A DNA stretch of 64,000 bases, taken from positions 248,001 to 312,000 of the forward strand of contig NC_012028.1 in assembly GCF_000022205.1 (NCBI RefSeq), in the 5' to 3' direction. Shown here piece after piece: positions 1 through 9,192 of this stretch; the first letter of the stretch is position 1, and every line of letters starts with the position of its first letter. This DNA is from Halorubrum lacusprofundi ATCC 49239 (GTDB taxonomy: Archaea; Halobacteriota; Halobacteria; Halobacteriales; Haloferacaceae). Position numbers and translations under genes: made by a program. Under the pieces are notes generated by a model, which worked only from the letters and a program-made list of their open reading frames with translations, made no database searches and was not told the origin of the DNA.

Positions 1-1191
1 TCGTCGCACGTCCTCCCCATCGAGGAGATCGACGCGCAGATCGACGCTGTCCTATCCGACTTTGACGTCCGTGCGGTAAAGACTGGGATGCTCGCAACTG
101 CGCCCGTTATCGCGGTCGTCACGGAGTACGTCGACGACCTCGACGTGCCGGTGGTCGTCGATCCCGTGATGGTCGCCGCCACAGGCGACCGTCTGCTCGC
201 TCCCGACGCCGAGAACGTCTACGAAGACCTGCTCGCACACGCGGCACTTACGACGCCCAATGCTGATGAAGCCGAGGTGCTCACAGGGATTGAACTCACG
301 GATCACGAGGGGACAATCCAGGCCGGGAAAGCACTGCTTGAAACCGGCGTCGATGCCGCGCTCGTCAAGGGTGGGCACGTCCCTACTGACCGAGTCCGAG
401 ATGTACTCGTTACGGCAGACGATGTCAAAACATACGAACACCCGCGAGTCGATACTGACGCGACCCATGGCTCGGGGTGTACGCTCGCGAGCGCAATCAC
501 GACCCGCCTCGCGCACGACGAACCGCTCGCCGACGCTGTCGATGCCGGCGTCTCGTTCATCGAACGGGCCGTTCGCTACCACCTCGATGTGGGCGAAGGG
601 CCTGGGTCGGTCCATCATATGGTGGCACTACGCGAGCGTGCAGCCCGCCAGCGCACCCAAGAAGACGTTGAAGGCATCGTCCGGCAGTTCGTCGAGGGCG
701 ACGTGTCACGGCTTGTACCCGAGGTGGGGATGAACGTCGTCGGGGCGACGCCCTACGCCGAGGAACCAGGGGAGACGGCCGCCGTGGAGGGGCGAATTAC
801 CCGAACCCTGTCGGGGATCAATCCTAATCGAGGGGTGCGATTCGGCGCATCGAGCCACGTCGCTCGCTTTTTGTTGTCGGCCCGCGAGTTCGACCCATCG
901 GTTCGGTTCGCTGTCAACTGTCGGTTCGACGACGAGATTGAGGACGCGCTCGGCATACTTGACGGACCGGCCGTTGAACTCGACCGGACCACCGAGCCCG
1001 AACCGGATGTAGAAGGAAGCACCATGGGGTGGGTCGCGCACCGAGCATTCGAACGTGCTGACGGAACGCCCGCTGCCGTCTACGACCGAGGTGACCTCGG
1101 CAAGGAAGCCATCACGCGGCTCCTCGCACCCGACCCGGAGACGGCTATCGACCAGGCACTCGCGCTTGCCGAGGTAATCGGGGGCGGCTGA
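1..1191 (+). CDS. thiD: Bifunctional HMP(-P) kinase ThiD / thiamine-phosphate synthase ThiN, 5' truncated
   Basis: The reading frame is open from base 1, so the N-terminus lies outside the window. The first ~190 visible residues are a ThiD ribokinase-like fold, with a VDPVMVA segment and the GSGCTLASAI anion-hole motif near residue 157. This domain phosphorylates hydroxymethylpyrimidine and its monophosphate. The last ~170 residues match ThiN, the archaeal thiamine-phosphate synthase domain that replaces ThiE; they include the GVRFGASSHVARF stretch. ThiD-ThiN fusions are normal in haloarchaea. The gene has no evident link to the metal genes that follow and probably marks the edge of more housekeeping-like DNA. 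Confidence 0.9.
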   Translation, partial: SSHVLPIEEIDAQIDAVLSDFDVRAVKTGMLATAPVIAVVTEYVDDLDVPVVVDPVMVAATGDRLLAPDAENVYEDLLAHAALTTPNADEAEVLTGIELTDHEGTIQAGKALLETGVDAALVKGGHVPTDRVRDVLVTADDVKTYEHPRVDTDATHGSGCTLASAITTRLAHDEPLADAVDAGVSFIERAVRYHLDVGEGPGSVHHMVALRERAARQRTQEDVEGIVRQFVEGDVSRLVPEVGMNVVGATPYAEEPGETAAVEGRITRTLSGINPNRGVRFGASSHVARFLLSAREFDPSVRFAVNCRFDDEIEDALGILDGPAVELDRTTEPEPDVEGSTMGWVAHRAFERADGTPAAVYDRGDLGKEAITRLLAPDPETAIDQALALAEVIGGG

Positions 1192-1334
1192 AGAGTCTGT
1201 CCAAAAAACATTCTTCTTACCGGTATACAGGGCTACTGAACGATATAACCGACTCTAAGGCCGTGATATTTGACTCGAAAATGTTTGATTGGACAGGCTC
1301 AATAGTCATGCCCTTTGAGCCTATATGCCCACGT

Positions 1335-1541
1335 ATGCAGCGAAAGACGATCTCTGTTACCGGGATGTCGTGCAACGGCTGCGAACAGACCGTCGGAAAC
1401 GCCCTCAAAACCATTGACGGTGTGACCCGCGTCGACGCCGACCACGAGGGCGACACCGTCGAAATCGTCGTCGAAGAGACCGTGACCGACGACGACCTCC
1501 ACGCCGCCATCGAGCAGGCCGGCTACGACGTAGCGGCCTAA
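1335..1541 (+). CDS. Small HMA-domain copper chaperone (CopZ-like)
   Basis: This 68-residue protein is a single heavy-metal-associated domain. The metal site is GMSCNGC near residue 12, followed by the usual beta-alpha-beta-beta-alpha-beta pattern ending in AGYDVAA. A longer open frame starts at 1263, but the ATG at 1335 gives a normal N-terminus directly before the first strand, so it is preferred. The gene converges on the P-type ATPase with a 4-bp overlap of stop regions. It probably hands Cu(I) to that ATPase, as CopZ does to CopA; the partnership is inferred from position. Confidence 0.87.
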   Translation: MQRKTISVTGMSCNGCEQTVGNALKTIDGVTRVDADHEGDTVEIVVEETVTDDDLHAAIEQAGYDVAA

Positions 1542-3808
1542 TCGGCCGTCGTTGGATCTTTCCCGCTCGTATCGCTCCCTTGGACGGCGAAGTCGGTATT
1601 GACGCCCTCGCCCGAGAGGAGTTGCCCGCCAAAGCTGTTTGCGAGCACAGCCGAGACTGAGAGTACCATCGCGATCATCGCGAACACGGGGTGGACGAGG
1701 CCGGTCGTTGCGGCCGCCACACCGATGCCGTTGAACGAGAAGGCGACGATGAGGTTCTGTCGCGTCTTGCGGTAGCTCTCTTTGCCGATCTCATAGGCAT
1801 CCATCACACCACCGAGTCGGTCTCCCATCAGCACGATGTCGGCCGATTCGATGGCGATGTCCGTGCCTGCGCCGATGGCGATGCCGATGTCGGCCTGCGT
1901 GAGGGCGGGTGCGTCATTGATGCCGTCCCCGACCATCGCCACGCGGTGACCGTCATCCTGGAGACGCCCAATCTCCTCGCGCTTTTCGTCGGGTAGGACA
2001 TCCGCCATCACACGGTCGATACCGACGTCGTCGGCAACCGCCTGCGCGGTGCGTTCGTTGTCGCCGGTGATCATCACGGGCGCGATACCGGCGTCAGTAA
2101 TTCGCTGGACGGTCTCAGTCGCGTCGGCTTTCAGTTCGTCACCGATGCCGAGCAGTCCCACGAGCACACCGTCGCGGACGACTCCGGAGACAGTGAGGCC
2201 GCGCTCTTGGAGGCGCTCGATTTCGTCGCGTGCGGCCGACAGGTCGATTCCCGCCTCTTCGAGCCAGCCAGGTTTTCCGACGAGGACGGTGCTCCCGTCG
2301 ACTGTTGCGCGGACACCCTTGCCCGTCACGGAGTCGAAGGATTCGGGATCGGTGTACGCGACACCGCGGTCATCGGCATGGTCTAAGATAGCGTCGGCCA
2401 GCGGATGTTCACTGAACGCTTCGGCGCTCGCAGCGGTGGCCAGCACCCCGGACTCGGCGCCGTGGAGTGCGACGACCTCGCTCACAGCGGGTTCACCGAC
2501 GGTGATGGTTCCCGTCTTGTCCAGCACGATGTGGTCGACGTCGGGGAAAATCTGGAAGGCGTCACCTGATCGCATCAGGATCCCGCGGTTGGCAGCCTTG
2601 CCGCCGCCCCGGATGAGGGCCAGTGGCGTCGCCATCCCAAGCGCACAGGGGTATCCGAGGACGAGGACGGCCAGCGCAGCGAACGCGCCGCGCTGGACGT
2701 TCGGCCCACCGCCCCAGGCGAGGGGTCCGACCAGCCAAACGGCAAACGAAAGCGCGGCGATAGTCAGCACGCCCGGAACGAAGTACTTGAGCACGCGGTC
2801 GGCGAGCTGGATGATGCCGGGTTTCATGGCCCGAGCCTCCTCGATCTCGCGGGCAACCTGATTCAGGAACGCATCCTCACCGGTTGCGGTCACCTCGACG
2901 AGCAACGTCCCGGTTTCGTTGACGCTACCGCCGATCACCTCGTCGCCCTCGCTCTTCTCGACGGGGATGGGCTCGCCGGTGGCAACCGACTCGTCGACCG
3001 TTGAGTTTCCTTCGACGACGACGCCGTCGACAGGGACGCTCTCGCCGGGCTTGACGCGGACTCGGTTGTCGACCTCGAGGTCGTCGACGGGGACTTCTTC
3101 GATCTCCCCGTTCCTGGTGACGCGACGGGCAGTGTCCGGCTGGAGGTTGAGGAGGCTCTGGACGGCCTGCGAGGCCCGCGTCCGGACGGTGAGACTGGTG
3201 TACTCCGAGAGGATGTGGTAGGTGGTGATGAACACGGAGACGGCGAAGAAGTGGACGGTCGGGAACCCAGAGAAGACGAACAACCCGAGGAACCCACCGA
3301 GCAGTCCCGCGAACGCGCCAGCCTCCAGGAGGACATGTTGGTTGAAAATACCTCTGCGGAGACTCTGGAAGGCTTTCTTCGTGATGTACCTGCCGGGGCC
3401 GAACATCGTCCCGAGTGCCAACGCGAGCGCCGCGATATCCATCGCCAGGGACGCTGACTCGAACCGGCCCACCACGAAGATCATCCACCCCATCAACGCG
3501 GCGACGACGACCGAGGCACCGCCCGCGAGGAGGAGCCGTTGCTTGCCGTCTGCGAGTTCAGCCTGCTGTTGCTCGTATCGCTTTGCCTTATCCGGGTCAC
3601 GGATGGTGTACCCGAGATCGCGGAGTGTGTCCTTCACCTTGACTTCGCTCAGAATGGCGTCGTCGTACTGGACGAGGACCTCCTCGTGTGCGAGACTCAC
3701 GTCGACGTCCTCAACGCCTTCAGTGCGGGCGTACGCCTTTTTGATACTCTCGGCGCAGAACGAGCAGGACATCCCGCCGACGTTGAACTGTTCGTGTGTC
3801 GTTCCCAT
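1538..3808 (-). CDS. Heavy-metal P1B-type ATPase with GYPCALG membrane motif
   Basis: This 756-residue cation pump has an N-terminal HMA domain (CxxC at residues 15-18) and about eight membrane segments. The actuator loop has TGEPIP, the phosphorylation site is DKTGTIT, the nucleotide-binding site has SEHPLA, and the hinge is GDGINDAP. The metal motif in the sixth helix reads GYPCALG where classical copper pumps have ACPCALG, so the first cysteine of CPC is tyrosine. The flanking genes are a copper chaperone and a divergent metal-type regulator, which favours Cu(I) export. The motif change leaves the transported ion uncertain. The start ATG at 3808 lies just before the HMA domain. Confidence 0.9.
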   Translation of the reverse strand: MGTTHEQFNVGGMSCSFCAESIKKAYARTEGVEDVDVSLAHEEVLVQYDDAILSEVKVKDTLRDLGYTIRDPDKAKRYEQQQAELADGKQRLLLAGGASVVVAALMGWMIFVVGRFESASLAMDIAALALALGTMFGPGRYITKKAFQSLRRGIFNQHVLLEAGAFAGLLGGFLGLFVFSGFPTVHFFAVSVFITTYHILSEYTSLTVRTRASQAVQSLLNLQPDTARRVTRNGEIEEVPVDDLEVDNRVRVKPGESVPVDGVVVEGNSTVDESVATGEPIPVEKSEGDEVIGGSVNETGTLLVEVTATGEDAFLNQVAREIEEARAMKPGIIQLADRVLKYFVPGVLTIAALSFAVWLVGPLAWGGGPNVQRGAFAALAVLVLGYPCALGMATPLALIRGGGKAANRGILMRSGDAFQIFPDVDHIVLDKTGTITVGEPAVSEVVALHGAESGVLATAASAEAFSEHPLADAILDHADDRGVAYTDPESFDSVTGKGVRATVDGSTVLVGKPGWLEEAGIDLSAARDEIERLQERGLTVSGVVRDGVLVGLLGIGDELKADATETVQRITDAGIAPVMITGDNERTAQAVADDVGIDRVMADVLPDEKREEIGRLQDDGHRVAMVGDGINDAPALTQADIGIAIGAGTDIAIESADIVLMGDRLGGVMDAYEIGKESYRKTRQNLIVAFSFNGIGVAAATTGLVHPVFAMIAMVLSVSAVLANSFGGQLLSGEGVNTDFAVQGSDTSGKDPTTAD

Positions 3809-3863
3809 CGTGGTTCGTATTTATCCCACGATCCTCATAACCATTATGACAACGGTTGTAGCG

Positions 3864-3879
3864 CTATGATACATCATAG
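3864..3879. promoter_or_regulatory. Perfect 16-bp palindrome between ATPase and regulator
   Basis: CTATGAT-AC-ATCATAG is a perfect inverted repeat with 7-bp arms and a 2-bp centre. It sits in the 133-bp divergent spacer between the P1B ATPase and the ArsR-type regulator. Its size and position fit a dimeric winged-helix operator serving both genes. The regulator-operator link is inferred. Confidence 0.55.
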
Positions 3880-3941
3880 ATCATACTCAAACTTGTGGCG
3901 GTACTCTTACCGTTGGTGTGGCCCTACTTGCGGGTACGCAT

Positions 3942-4496
3942 ATGGCGCTACTCAAATCTGACGTGCCGATCCGCGAGGTCGTCACCACCGATCCCGAGAA
4001 GGCGAAAGCCCTTGAGAACGACGTCCGGGCGAAGATTATAGACATGCTCGCCGACGAGGAGATGACGATCGAGGGGATTCATGAGGAACTCCAGCGACGG
4101 GGCGAGGACAAGGCCGAGACGACGGTGCGTCACCACGTGAACGTCCTGAAGGACGCTGGGATGGTCGAGATCGCCCGGCTCGAAGAGGCTGGCGGCGGCA
4201 CCCGGAAGTACTACAAATCGAATACGCGGATGTTCTCCTACGACCTCCCCGAGGGCAGCGACCAGACACTCAGCGCGGCGCAGGAACACACAACCGAGGA
4301 GCTGCGAACACTACTCGAGTCCCTCTATGAGACTCATGGGGACGACATCGAGTTGGTTGCCGAAGAAATGAAACCGTGTGAGTACTGTGGGACCCAGCAC
4401 TACGAGGAGTTCATCATTCGGGAACTCCTCAACAGAGCGCTCCTAGAACTCGGGGAGACTGGGGACTTGGACGACGTGTTAAGCCAAGCACGGTGA
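3942..4496 (+). CDS. ArsR-like winged-helix metal regulator
   Basis: The protein of 184 residues has an N-terminal winged helix (KALENDVRAKIIDMLADEEM, then TTVRHHVNVLKDAGMV as recognition helix and TRKYYKS as wing). The C-terminal helical region carries CEYCGTQHYEE, a plausible Cys/His metal-sensing site. The in-frame GTG at 3918 would add eight residues; the ATG at 3942 gives a more natural N-terminus. It is divergent from the ATPase across a perfect palindrome. The likely role is metal-responsive control of the ATPase and of itself. Confidence 0.8.
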   Translation: MALLKSDVPIREVVTTDPEKAKALENDVRAKIIDMLADEEMTIEGIHEELQRRGEDKAETTVRHHVNVLKDAGMVEIARLEEAGGGTRKYYKSNTRMFSYDLPEGSDQTLSAAQEHTTEELRTLLESLYETHGDDIELVAEEMKPCEYCGTQHYEEFIIRELLNRALLELGETGDLDDVLSQAR

Positions 4497-4519
4497 GTTA
4501 TTCAACCGCGGAGGCGCCT

Positions 4520-5899
4520 TCACGAGGGTTTGTGAACGCCGCCTGCTGCGGAGTTGATGCTTTCCGGCAGCGTCGGGTGGATGTGCATCGTGTTCGCGAT
4601 GTCGTCGGCAGTCGCCCCGAGTTCGATGGCGAGGACGAGTTCGTGGACGATCTCGGCGCCCTGTTCGCCGACGATGTGCGCTCCGAGTAATTCGTCAGTC
4701 TCCGCGTTCGTGACTAGTTTGACAAATCCCTCCGTTTCGCCGAGCGCCTTCGGCTTGCCTTGGTCAGCGAAGTCCTGGCGGCCGACGCCGACCTCGTACC
4801 CCGCTTCGCGTGCTTCTTGTTCGGTCAGCCCGACGTGGCCGATCTGCGGGTCGGTGAACACCGCCCATGGGACGGTTCGGCCCTTGGTGCTGATTTCTTC
4901 GCTTTTCGCGAGGTGCCGATACAGGAGATCTGCGTCGTCGCGAGCGGAATGGGTGAACATCGGCGGCCCGCTCACGTCGCCAATGGCGTAGACACCGTCA
5001 GCAGTCGTTCTGAAGCTGTCGTCGGTCTCGACGAATCCGTTCTCGTCCAGTGACGCGCCGATGTCTTCGAGCTGGAGGCCGTCCGTATTCGGTGTTCGGC
5101 CCGCTGCGAGGGCAACGTCCGAGGCGGTGACGGAGACGGTGCCGTCGGCACCGGCGTCGACACGGATGCCGTCGTTGGTCTCCGTGAGTGCCGTCACTGG
5201 CGTACCGGTCTGGACGGTGATTTCTTCGTTTTCGAAGGCCGTCTCGATGACCTCGCTCACGTCCGGATCTTCATCTGGGAGGAGGGTGTCGCCGCGCTGG
5301 AAGACGGTGACGTCCGCCCCGAACCGGCTGTACATCTGGGCGTACTCACAGCCGACGTAGCCACCGCCGATGACGGCCAGTGAGGGGGGAATCGAGGCAC
5401 GCTCCAGCAGATCCGTGCTGTCGTGAACGTCGACGTCGTCGAGGCCGTCGATCGACGGCCTCGTCGGTCGGGCGCCCGTGTTGATGACGATGGTTTCGGC
5501 CGAGAGGGTTCGATCGTCGACGCGAATTTCATGTGGGGATTCGAAGATGCCGTGACCTTCGACGAAGTCGATGTTCTCGTTGCTCTCGACGTTCTCGTAG
5601 GCCCCCTTGCGGATGCTCTCGACGATGTCGTCTTTCCGCTCGACGATGGCGTCTATGTCTGGCTCGATGGCGCCGTCGATATCGATACCGAACTCTTCGC
5701 TCCGGCGGGCGAGGTTCGCGACCTCTGCACTCCGGAGCATCGTCTTCGTCGGGATGCAGCCGCGATTGAGACACGTCCCGCCGAGGAGGCCCTCCTCGAC
5801 GAGTGCTACGTCCATCCCGCTGTACCCGCACTTCATCGCGACTGGGAGGCCCGCCATTCCGCCGCCGAGGACGATCAGATCGTAGTCAGTGTTTGTCAT
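4520..5899 (-). CDS. Dihydrolipoamide dehydrogenase-like pyridine nucleotide-disulfide oxidoreductase
   Basis: This 459-residue flavoprotein has the FAD dinucleotide fold (LGGGMAGLP), the redox disulfide GGTCLNRGCIPTK (Cys43 and Cys48), a second NAD(P) fold (VIGGGYVGCEYA), a GRTPNTDGL segment and the C-terminal HPTLPE motif with the catalytic His of this family. It is class I disulfide oxidoreductase. It lacks the C-terminal Cys pair of mercuric reductase. No 2-oxoacid dehydrogenase genes are nearby. Placed beside a mercuric reductase and a SHOCT protein, it may reduce a low-molecular-weight disulfide or a metal; the substrate is unknown. Confidence 0.87.
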   Translation of the reverse strand: MTNTDYDLIVLGGGMAGLPVAMKCGYSGMDVALVEEGLLGGTCLNRGCIPTKTMLRSAEVANLARRSEEFGIDIDGAIEPDIDAIVERKDDIVESIRKGAYENVESNENIDFVEGHGIFESPHEIRVDDRTLSAETIVINTGARPTRPSIDGLDDVDVHDSTDLLERASIPPSLAVIGGGYVGCEYAQMYSRFGADVTVFQRGDTLLPDEDPDVSEVIETAFENEEITVQTGTPVTALTETNDGIRVDAGADGTVSVTASDVALAAGRTPNTDGLQLEDIGASLDENGFVETDDSFRTTADGVYAIGDVSGPPMFTHSARDDADLLYRHLAKSEEISTKGRTVPWAVFTDPQIGHVGLTEQEAREAGYEVGVGRQDFADQGKPKALGETEGFVKLVTNAETDELLGAHIVGEQGAEIVHELVLAIELGATADDIANTMHIHPTLPESINSAAGGVHKPS

Positions 5900-5913
5900 C
5901 GGTGTGGTAGATT

Positions 5914-6309
5914 CTATTGGTTCGTTTCTTTGAGCGCTTCCCGCCGCTGTTCGAACTCTTCTTGTGACAATTCACCACGAGCATACGCGACTCTGAGTTC
6001 TTCGACTGCCGGGTCCCCGCTGCTGATTCCTGCCTGAGTGAGCGTGCGATAGAGTGCGTATCCAACCCCAAGGACAATCAGTAGGAATACCAGCATCATC
6101 CCTATTCCCCAGACCGGCGACATCGATACTGCGCCACCAGTCTCCATTCCGCCAACCATCCACATCATCGGCATCATGACGGCCATCAGCACGAGCGGAA
6201 TGATCAGAATACTAGCGACGACGATCAATATGAGCCGGAGCGGCCTGTCACGCTCGGAGGTTCGTTCAGTTTCCATGGACTGTTGTTTGTCTCGGGTTCG
6301 GATAGTCAT
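5914..6309 (-). CDS. SHOCT-domain membrane protein 1
   Basis: A short protein (131 residues from the ATG at 6309) with two Met- and Gly-rich membrane segments followed by a SHOCT domain (VEELRVAYARGELSQEEFEQRR). SHOCT tails of about 30 residues are common at the ends of short membrane proteins and are thought to mediate oligomerisation or membrane attachment. The ATG at 6276 is an equally possible start. It lies between the flavoprotein and merA on the same strand. Close relatives occur at 27.6, 41.1 and 42.0 kb, each beside metal or redox genes. The Met-rich membrane part would suit a copper-handling role, but this is inference. Confidence 0.75.
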   Translation of the reverse strand: MTIRTRDKQQSMETERTSERDRPLRLILIVVASILIIPLVLMAVMMPMMWMVGGMETGGAVSMSPVWGIGMMLVFLLIVLGVGYALYRTLTQAGISSGDPAVEELRVAYARGELSQEEFEQRREALKETNQ

Positions 6310-6395
6310 TGTGTGGACTGATGTTCCTGTTCTGCTTCCGCTGCCCGGCAATCCCCACTAACCGCTCCAAGAGGGGCGCCCAAGTTCGCGGTTGT

Positions 6396-7853
6396 CTACT
6401 CGACACAGCAGCTCATCGTCGACGTGTCTCGGCGGAACGCCTGACAGGCGTGTTTGAACGCTTCCGAGAATGTTGGGAACGGGTGGACGGTGTCGATGAT
6501 GTCGTCGACGGTCAGGCCGAACTTCACGGCCAGTGTCGCTTCCATGATCATGTCGGCGGCGCGGGGACCGACCATATGGACGCCGACGATCTCGTCAGTT
6601 TCGTGGTGTTTGACGACCTGAACGAGGCCATCGGTGTTCTTGACGGCCTTTGCCCGCGGCACGTCCTCCATCTGGACGGTGCGGCAGGAACAGGTACCGT
6701 GTTCGTCCATGTACTCCAGTTCGGTCGTCCCGACAGAGGCAACCTCCGGGCTGGTGAACACGACTGCTGGCACCGTGTCGTAGTCGATGGTAACTCCCTC
6801 GTTACCGAAGGCGTTTTTGATAGCGTGGTTGCCCTCTTTGGCGGCAACCGTCTCCAATTCGGGCTCGCCGATCACGTCACCGGCCGCATACACGTCCGGA
6901 TTCGCCGTCTGGAAGTGCTCGTCGACAAGAATAGCCCCGTCGTCGTTCGCCTCCACTCCAACTGTCTCAAGGCCGATATCCTCGCTGTTGGGCTGGACGC
7001 CAGTTGCGACGAACAGCGCATCTCCCGTGACCGTGCGCTCGTTGCCGTCGACAAGCGTCTCGATGCCCACGTCTGACTGTATCGCGTCGGCGCCTCCGTC
7101 GACTGCTGGCGCGCGGACGCGCTGGAAGTCGTTCCCGGTGATCACCTTAATTCCCTCTTCCTCGAAGGCCCGCTGCATCTCGCGACCGAGTTGGCCTTCC
7201 ATCCCTGAGAGGACGCGCTCGGAACGCTGTAGGATGGTCACGTCGACGCCGATGCGATGGAGGATCTGGCCCCACTCAAGGGCGATGTACCCGCCACCGA
7301 TGATAACGATGCTACCGGGGAGATTACGTTCCTTGAGGATGGTTTCGCTCGTGTAGTAATCGACGCCGTCGAGCCCGTCGATGGGCAGTACCCAGGGTGA
7401 ACTTCCAGTCGCGACCAACGTTTTCTCGCCGGTAATCCTGATACCCTTGTCGGGGCCGTCGACGATCTCGATGGTCGTGTCGTCGACCAGTTCGCCGTAG
7501 CCCTCGTAGATGTCGGTTTCGAAGTGCTCGGCGACGTCGACGTAGTTCTCCTGCCGGAACCGCTCGACGAGAGCGTCAGTACCGTCGAGTGCCTCGTCCC
7601 AGTCGACTGTCGGCTCATCGTCGCTGTACTGGACTGCCTCGAACGGATTCTTTTGAGGTGCAGCAGCGCTCTCGCCGACAGCGAGGAGGTGTTTGCTAGG
7701 GACACAGCCGACGTTCACGCACGTCCCGCCGATTGGGAGCCCTGTATTCACTATCGCCGTCGAGAGTCCTCGTCCACTCGCTTCCGTGATGGCAGCAAAG
7801 GCAGCGGCCCCACCGCCGAGAATCACGAGATCATACGAACGGTTATCCTCCAT
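6396..7853 (-). CDS. merA: Mercuric reductase MerA (no N-terminal HMA domain)
   Basis: This 485-residue FAD enzyme has the redox-active motif GGTCVNVGCVPSK (Cys45 and Cys50), a second nucleotide fold (IIGGGYIALEWGQ), the HPFPTFSEAF motif near the end and a C-terminal Cys pair (MSCCVE, Cys482-Cys483). The Cys pair together with GTCVNVGCVPSK is diagnostic of MerA, which reduces Hg(II) to volatile Hg(0) with NADPH. The N-terminal NmerA metal-binding domain is absent, as in many archaeal enzymes. The gene is divergent from an HxlR-type regulator. No merB, merT or merP is visible. Confidence 0.9.
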   Translation of the reverse strand: MEDNRSYDLVILGGGAAAFAAITEASGRGLSTAIVNTGLPIGGTCVNVGCVPSKHLLAVGESAAAPQKNPFEAVQYSDDEPTVDWDEALDGTDALVERFRQENYVDVAEHFETDIYEGYGELVDDTTIEIVDGPDKGIRITGEKTLVATGSSPWVLPIDGLDGVDYYTSETILKERNLPGSIVIIGGGYIALEWGQILHRIGVDVTILQRSERVLSGMEGQLGREMQRAFEEEGIKVITGNDFQRVRAPAVDGGADAIQSDVGIETLVDGNERTVTGDALFVATGVQPNSEDIGLETVGVEANDDGAILVDEHFQTANPDVYAAGDVIGEPELETVAAKEGNHAIKNAFGNEGVTIDYDTVPAVVFTSPEVASVGTTELEYMDEHGTCSCRTVQMEDVPRAKAVKNTDGLVQVVKHHETDEIVGVHMVGPRAADMIMEATLAVKFGLTVDDIIDTVHPFPTFSEAFKHACQAFRRDTSTMSCCVE

Positions 7854-7930
7854 CTCGTCATAAGTTTAGAACGCGAAGTAATTGTACTGTGGAGTCCAAA
7901 GCTATGAAGTAAGTCGGAGGCCACGAAGCT

Positions 7931-8278
7931 ATGGCAGATTCAACATCATCACCCGCCCCTACGTGCGATGTCGACGGAACGTGCTACTGTCCGCTGACCG
8001 GTGTCATCGACACGCTCAGCCAGAAATATGCGATGCAGCTGATTAGCATCATTGGCGCTCACGAGTCACTCCGGTTTGGGGCGATCGAGGGCCATCTCTC
8101 GAGCGCCAGTACCTCGACCATCTCGAAACGGCTCGACGAATTCGAGGATGCCGGACTGATCTCTCGAACTCAATACAATGAGATCCCGCCCCGTGTGGAG
8201 TACTCGCTGACCGGCGACGGGGACGACGTGAGAACTCGGCTCGAACCCCTCTTGGAGTGGGCCTCGACGGCAGAGTGA
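7931..8278 (+). CDS. HxlR-family winged-helix regulator, candidate mercury sensor
   Basis: This 115-residue HxlR/MarR-like protein has a helix-turn-helix typical of the family (HESLRFGAIEGHL, then SASTSTISKRLDEFEDAGLI, with wing PPRVEYSLT). The N-terminus adds three cysteines (Cys12, Cys18, Cys20) that could bind a thiophilic metal. A Shine-Dalgarno GGAGG stands 10 bp before the ATG. It is divergent from merA with a 77-bp spacer, so it probably controls merA. No MerR is present, which suggests a replacement regulator type. Confidence 0.82.
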   Translation: MADSTSSPAPTCDVDGTCYCPLTGVIDTLSQKYAMQLISIIGAHESLRFGAIEGHLSSASTSTISKRLDEFEDAGLISRTQYNEIPPRVEYSLTGDGDDVRTRLEPLLEWASTAE

Positions 8279-8284
8279 CAGCCG

Positions 8285-8321
8285 TTGACATCCTCCCGCG
8301 CGTGAACACGCGGGAATCCCA
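8285..8321 (-). mobile_element. Remnant right end of an IS1341-type (TnpB) element
   Basis: The stretch holds the hairpin CCCGCGCGTGAACACGCGGG (8295-8314; CGCGTG/CACGCG core), followed by GGAATCCC and preceded by TTGACATCCTC. I recognise this as a very common end structure of haloarchaeal IS1341/IS605-type elements. No tnpB frame survives next to it, so it is a scar. It abuts decayed gene fragments. Confidence 0.6.
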
Positions 8322-8529
8322 CGGCACCTCACCAGAGTCGGAGTCGTGTACGTCGCTCACTACGACGACGCGGTCAGCGCGGTAGACGTCGATACCTGAC
8401 AGACGCTGTGGACGACTGCCACTCCATCACATCCGTTCGAACCGCTAGTCGTCTGAGTCGACTGCCGGTCGAACCGCCGTTATCCGTCCTCGCCGTAGAC
8501 GGTGGTCTCCGAGACGGGTTCCCATCGGC

Positions 8530-8800
8530 TCCGCCCTCGGTGACTCGTATCGTCGCGGTTCCGTCGGCGGTGTCGAACGTCGTCTCGAGGACGGTCGTTC
8601 GCTCGACGTACTGTTGCGTTCCTTCGAACGATCTAGCCGGACTGTGTTGGAATCGGCCGCCTCGGTCGGGTCGAGAATCGCTGCGAGGATACTCGGGCCC
8701 TCGACGTGGGGAAACAGGAACCAGTCGACCGAACCGTTCGGCGCGACGAGCTCACGACGCCGGTCGCAACGGCCGCCGATAGCCATCTCGAGGGTGAGCG
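8530..8800 (-). pseudogene. Fragment of a glycoside hydrolase family 15-type N-terminal domain
   Basis: On the minus strand one frame reads LVAPNGSVDWFLFPHVEGPS (about 8695-8755), which resembles the N-terminal LxxxxGSIDWxxxPxFDxPS segment of archaeal GH15 glucoamylase/trehalase proteins. Slightly downstream a different frame reads QQYVERTTVLETTFDTADGT (about 8560-8620), the next expected segment of the same fold. The two parts are out of frame and nothing continues them. This is a decayed relic, not an expressed gene. The family name is from memory of the motif. Confidence 0.5.
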
Positions 8801-8807
8801 AACCCGA

Positions 8808-9163
8808 ATGGGCCCGCGGTTCGTTGGCGACGAGTTCGAGACACCTGTCTACCGCGTCGACGGCGGCGTGTACTACCAAACGACGTTCGCATACTGGCGG
8901 CATCGCGATCGAGACCTCGCTGTCCACCCGGGCCAGGATATCGAGCATGTGGTCGACGACAACGAGAAATCCACGCGGGACCGTGTCGACCTGCCCATGA
9001 GGAAATCGGGACTTACGACGCCACATACTACGAGACGCAGTTGGTTCGAGCTGTCGAGAGCGCGTTGTCACCGCTTGGGAGGGACCGAACGGATATTCAT
9101 CGGGAACTTGCCGAGACCCAAGAGATGGCCGTGACGGCATTCACATCCGTTGGCGGCAAGTGA
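8808..9163 (+). pseudogene. Frameshifted C-terminal fragment, resembles a family B DNA polymerase tail
   Basis: One frame reads FETPVYRVDGGVYYQTTFAY to about base 8992. A shifted frame then continues with HEEIGTYDATYYETQLVRAV and on to a stop at 9163. Adding one base near 8991-8995 joins both into one sensible C-terminus. The pattern (RDRV, then YYETQLVRAVESALSPLG and a short tail) resembles my memory of haloarchaeal PolB C-termini. The beginning of the gene is missing. The frame join is clear; the family is tentative. Confidence 0.45.
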
Positions 9164-9192
9164 TCCGCTACCACGGAGAATGACCCCTCCCT

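Noticed and set aside
8445-9140. 231-residue minus-strand gene
   Set aside because: The frame joins a GH15-like piece with out-of-frame DNA. Part of it is opposite the PolB-like relic, so it is not a real gene.
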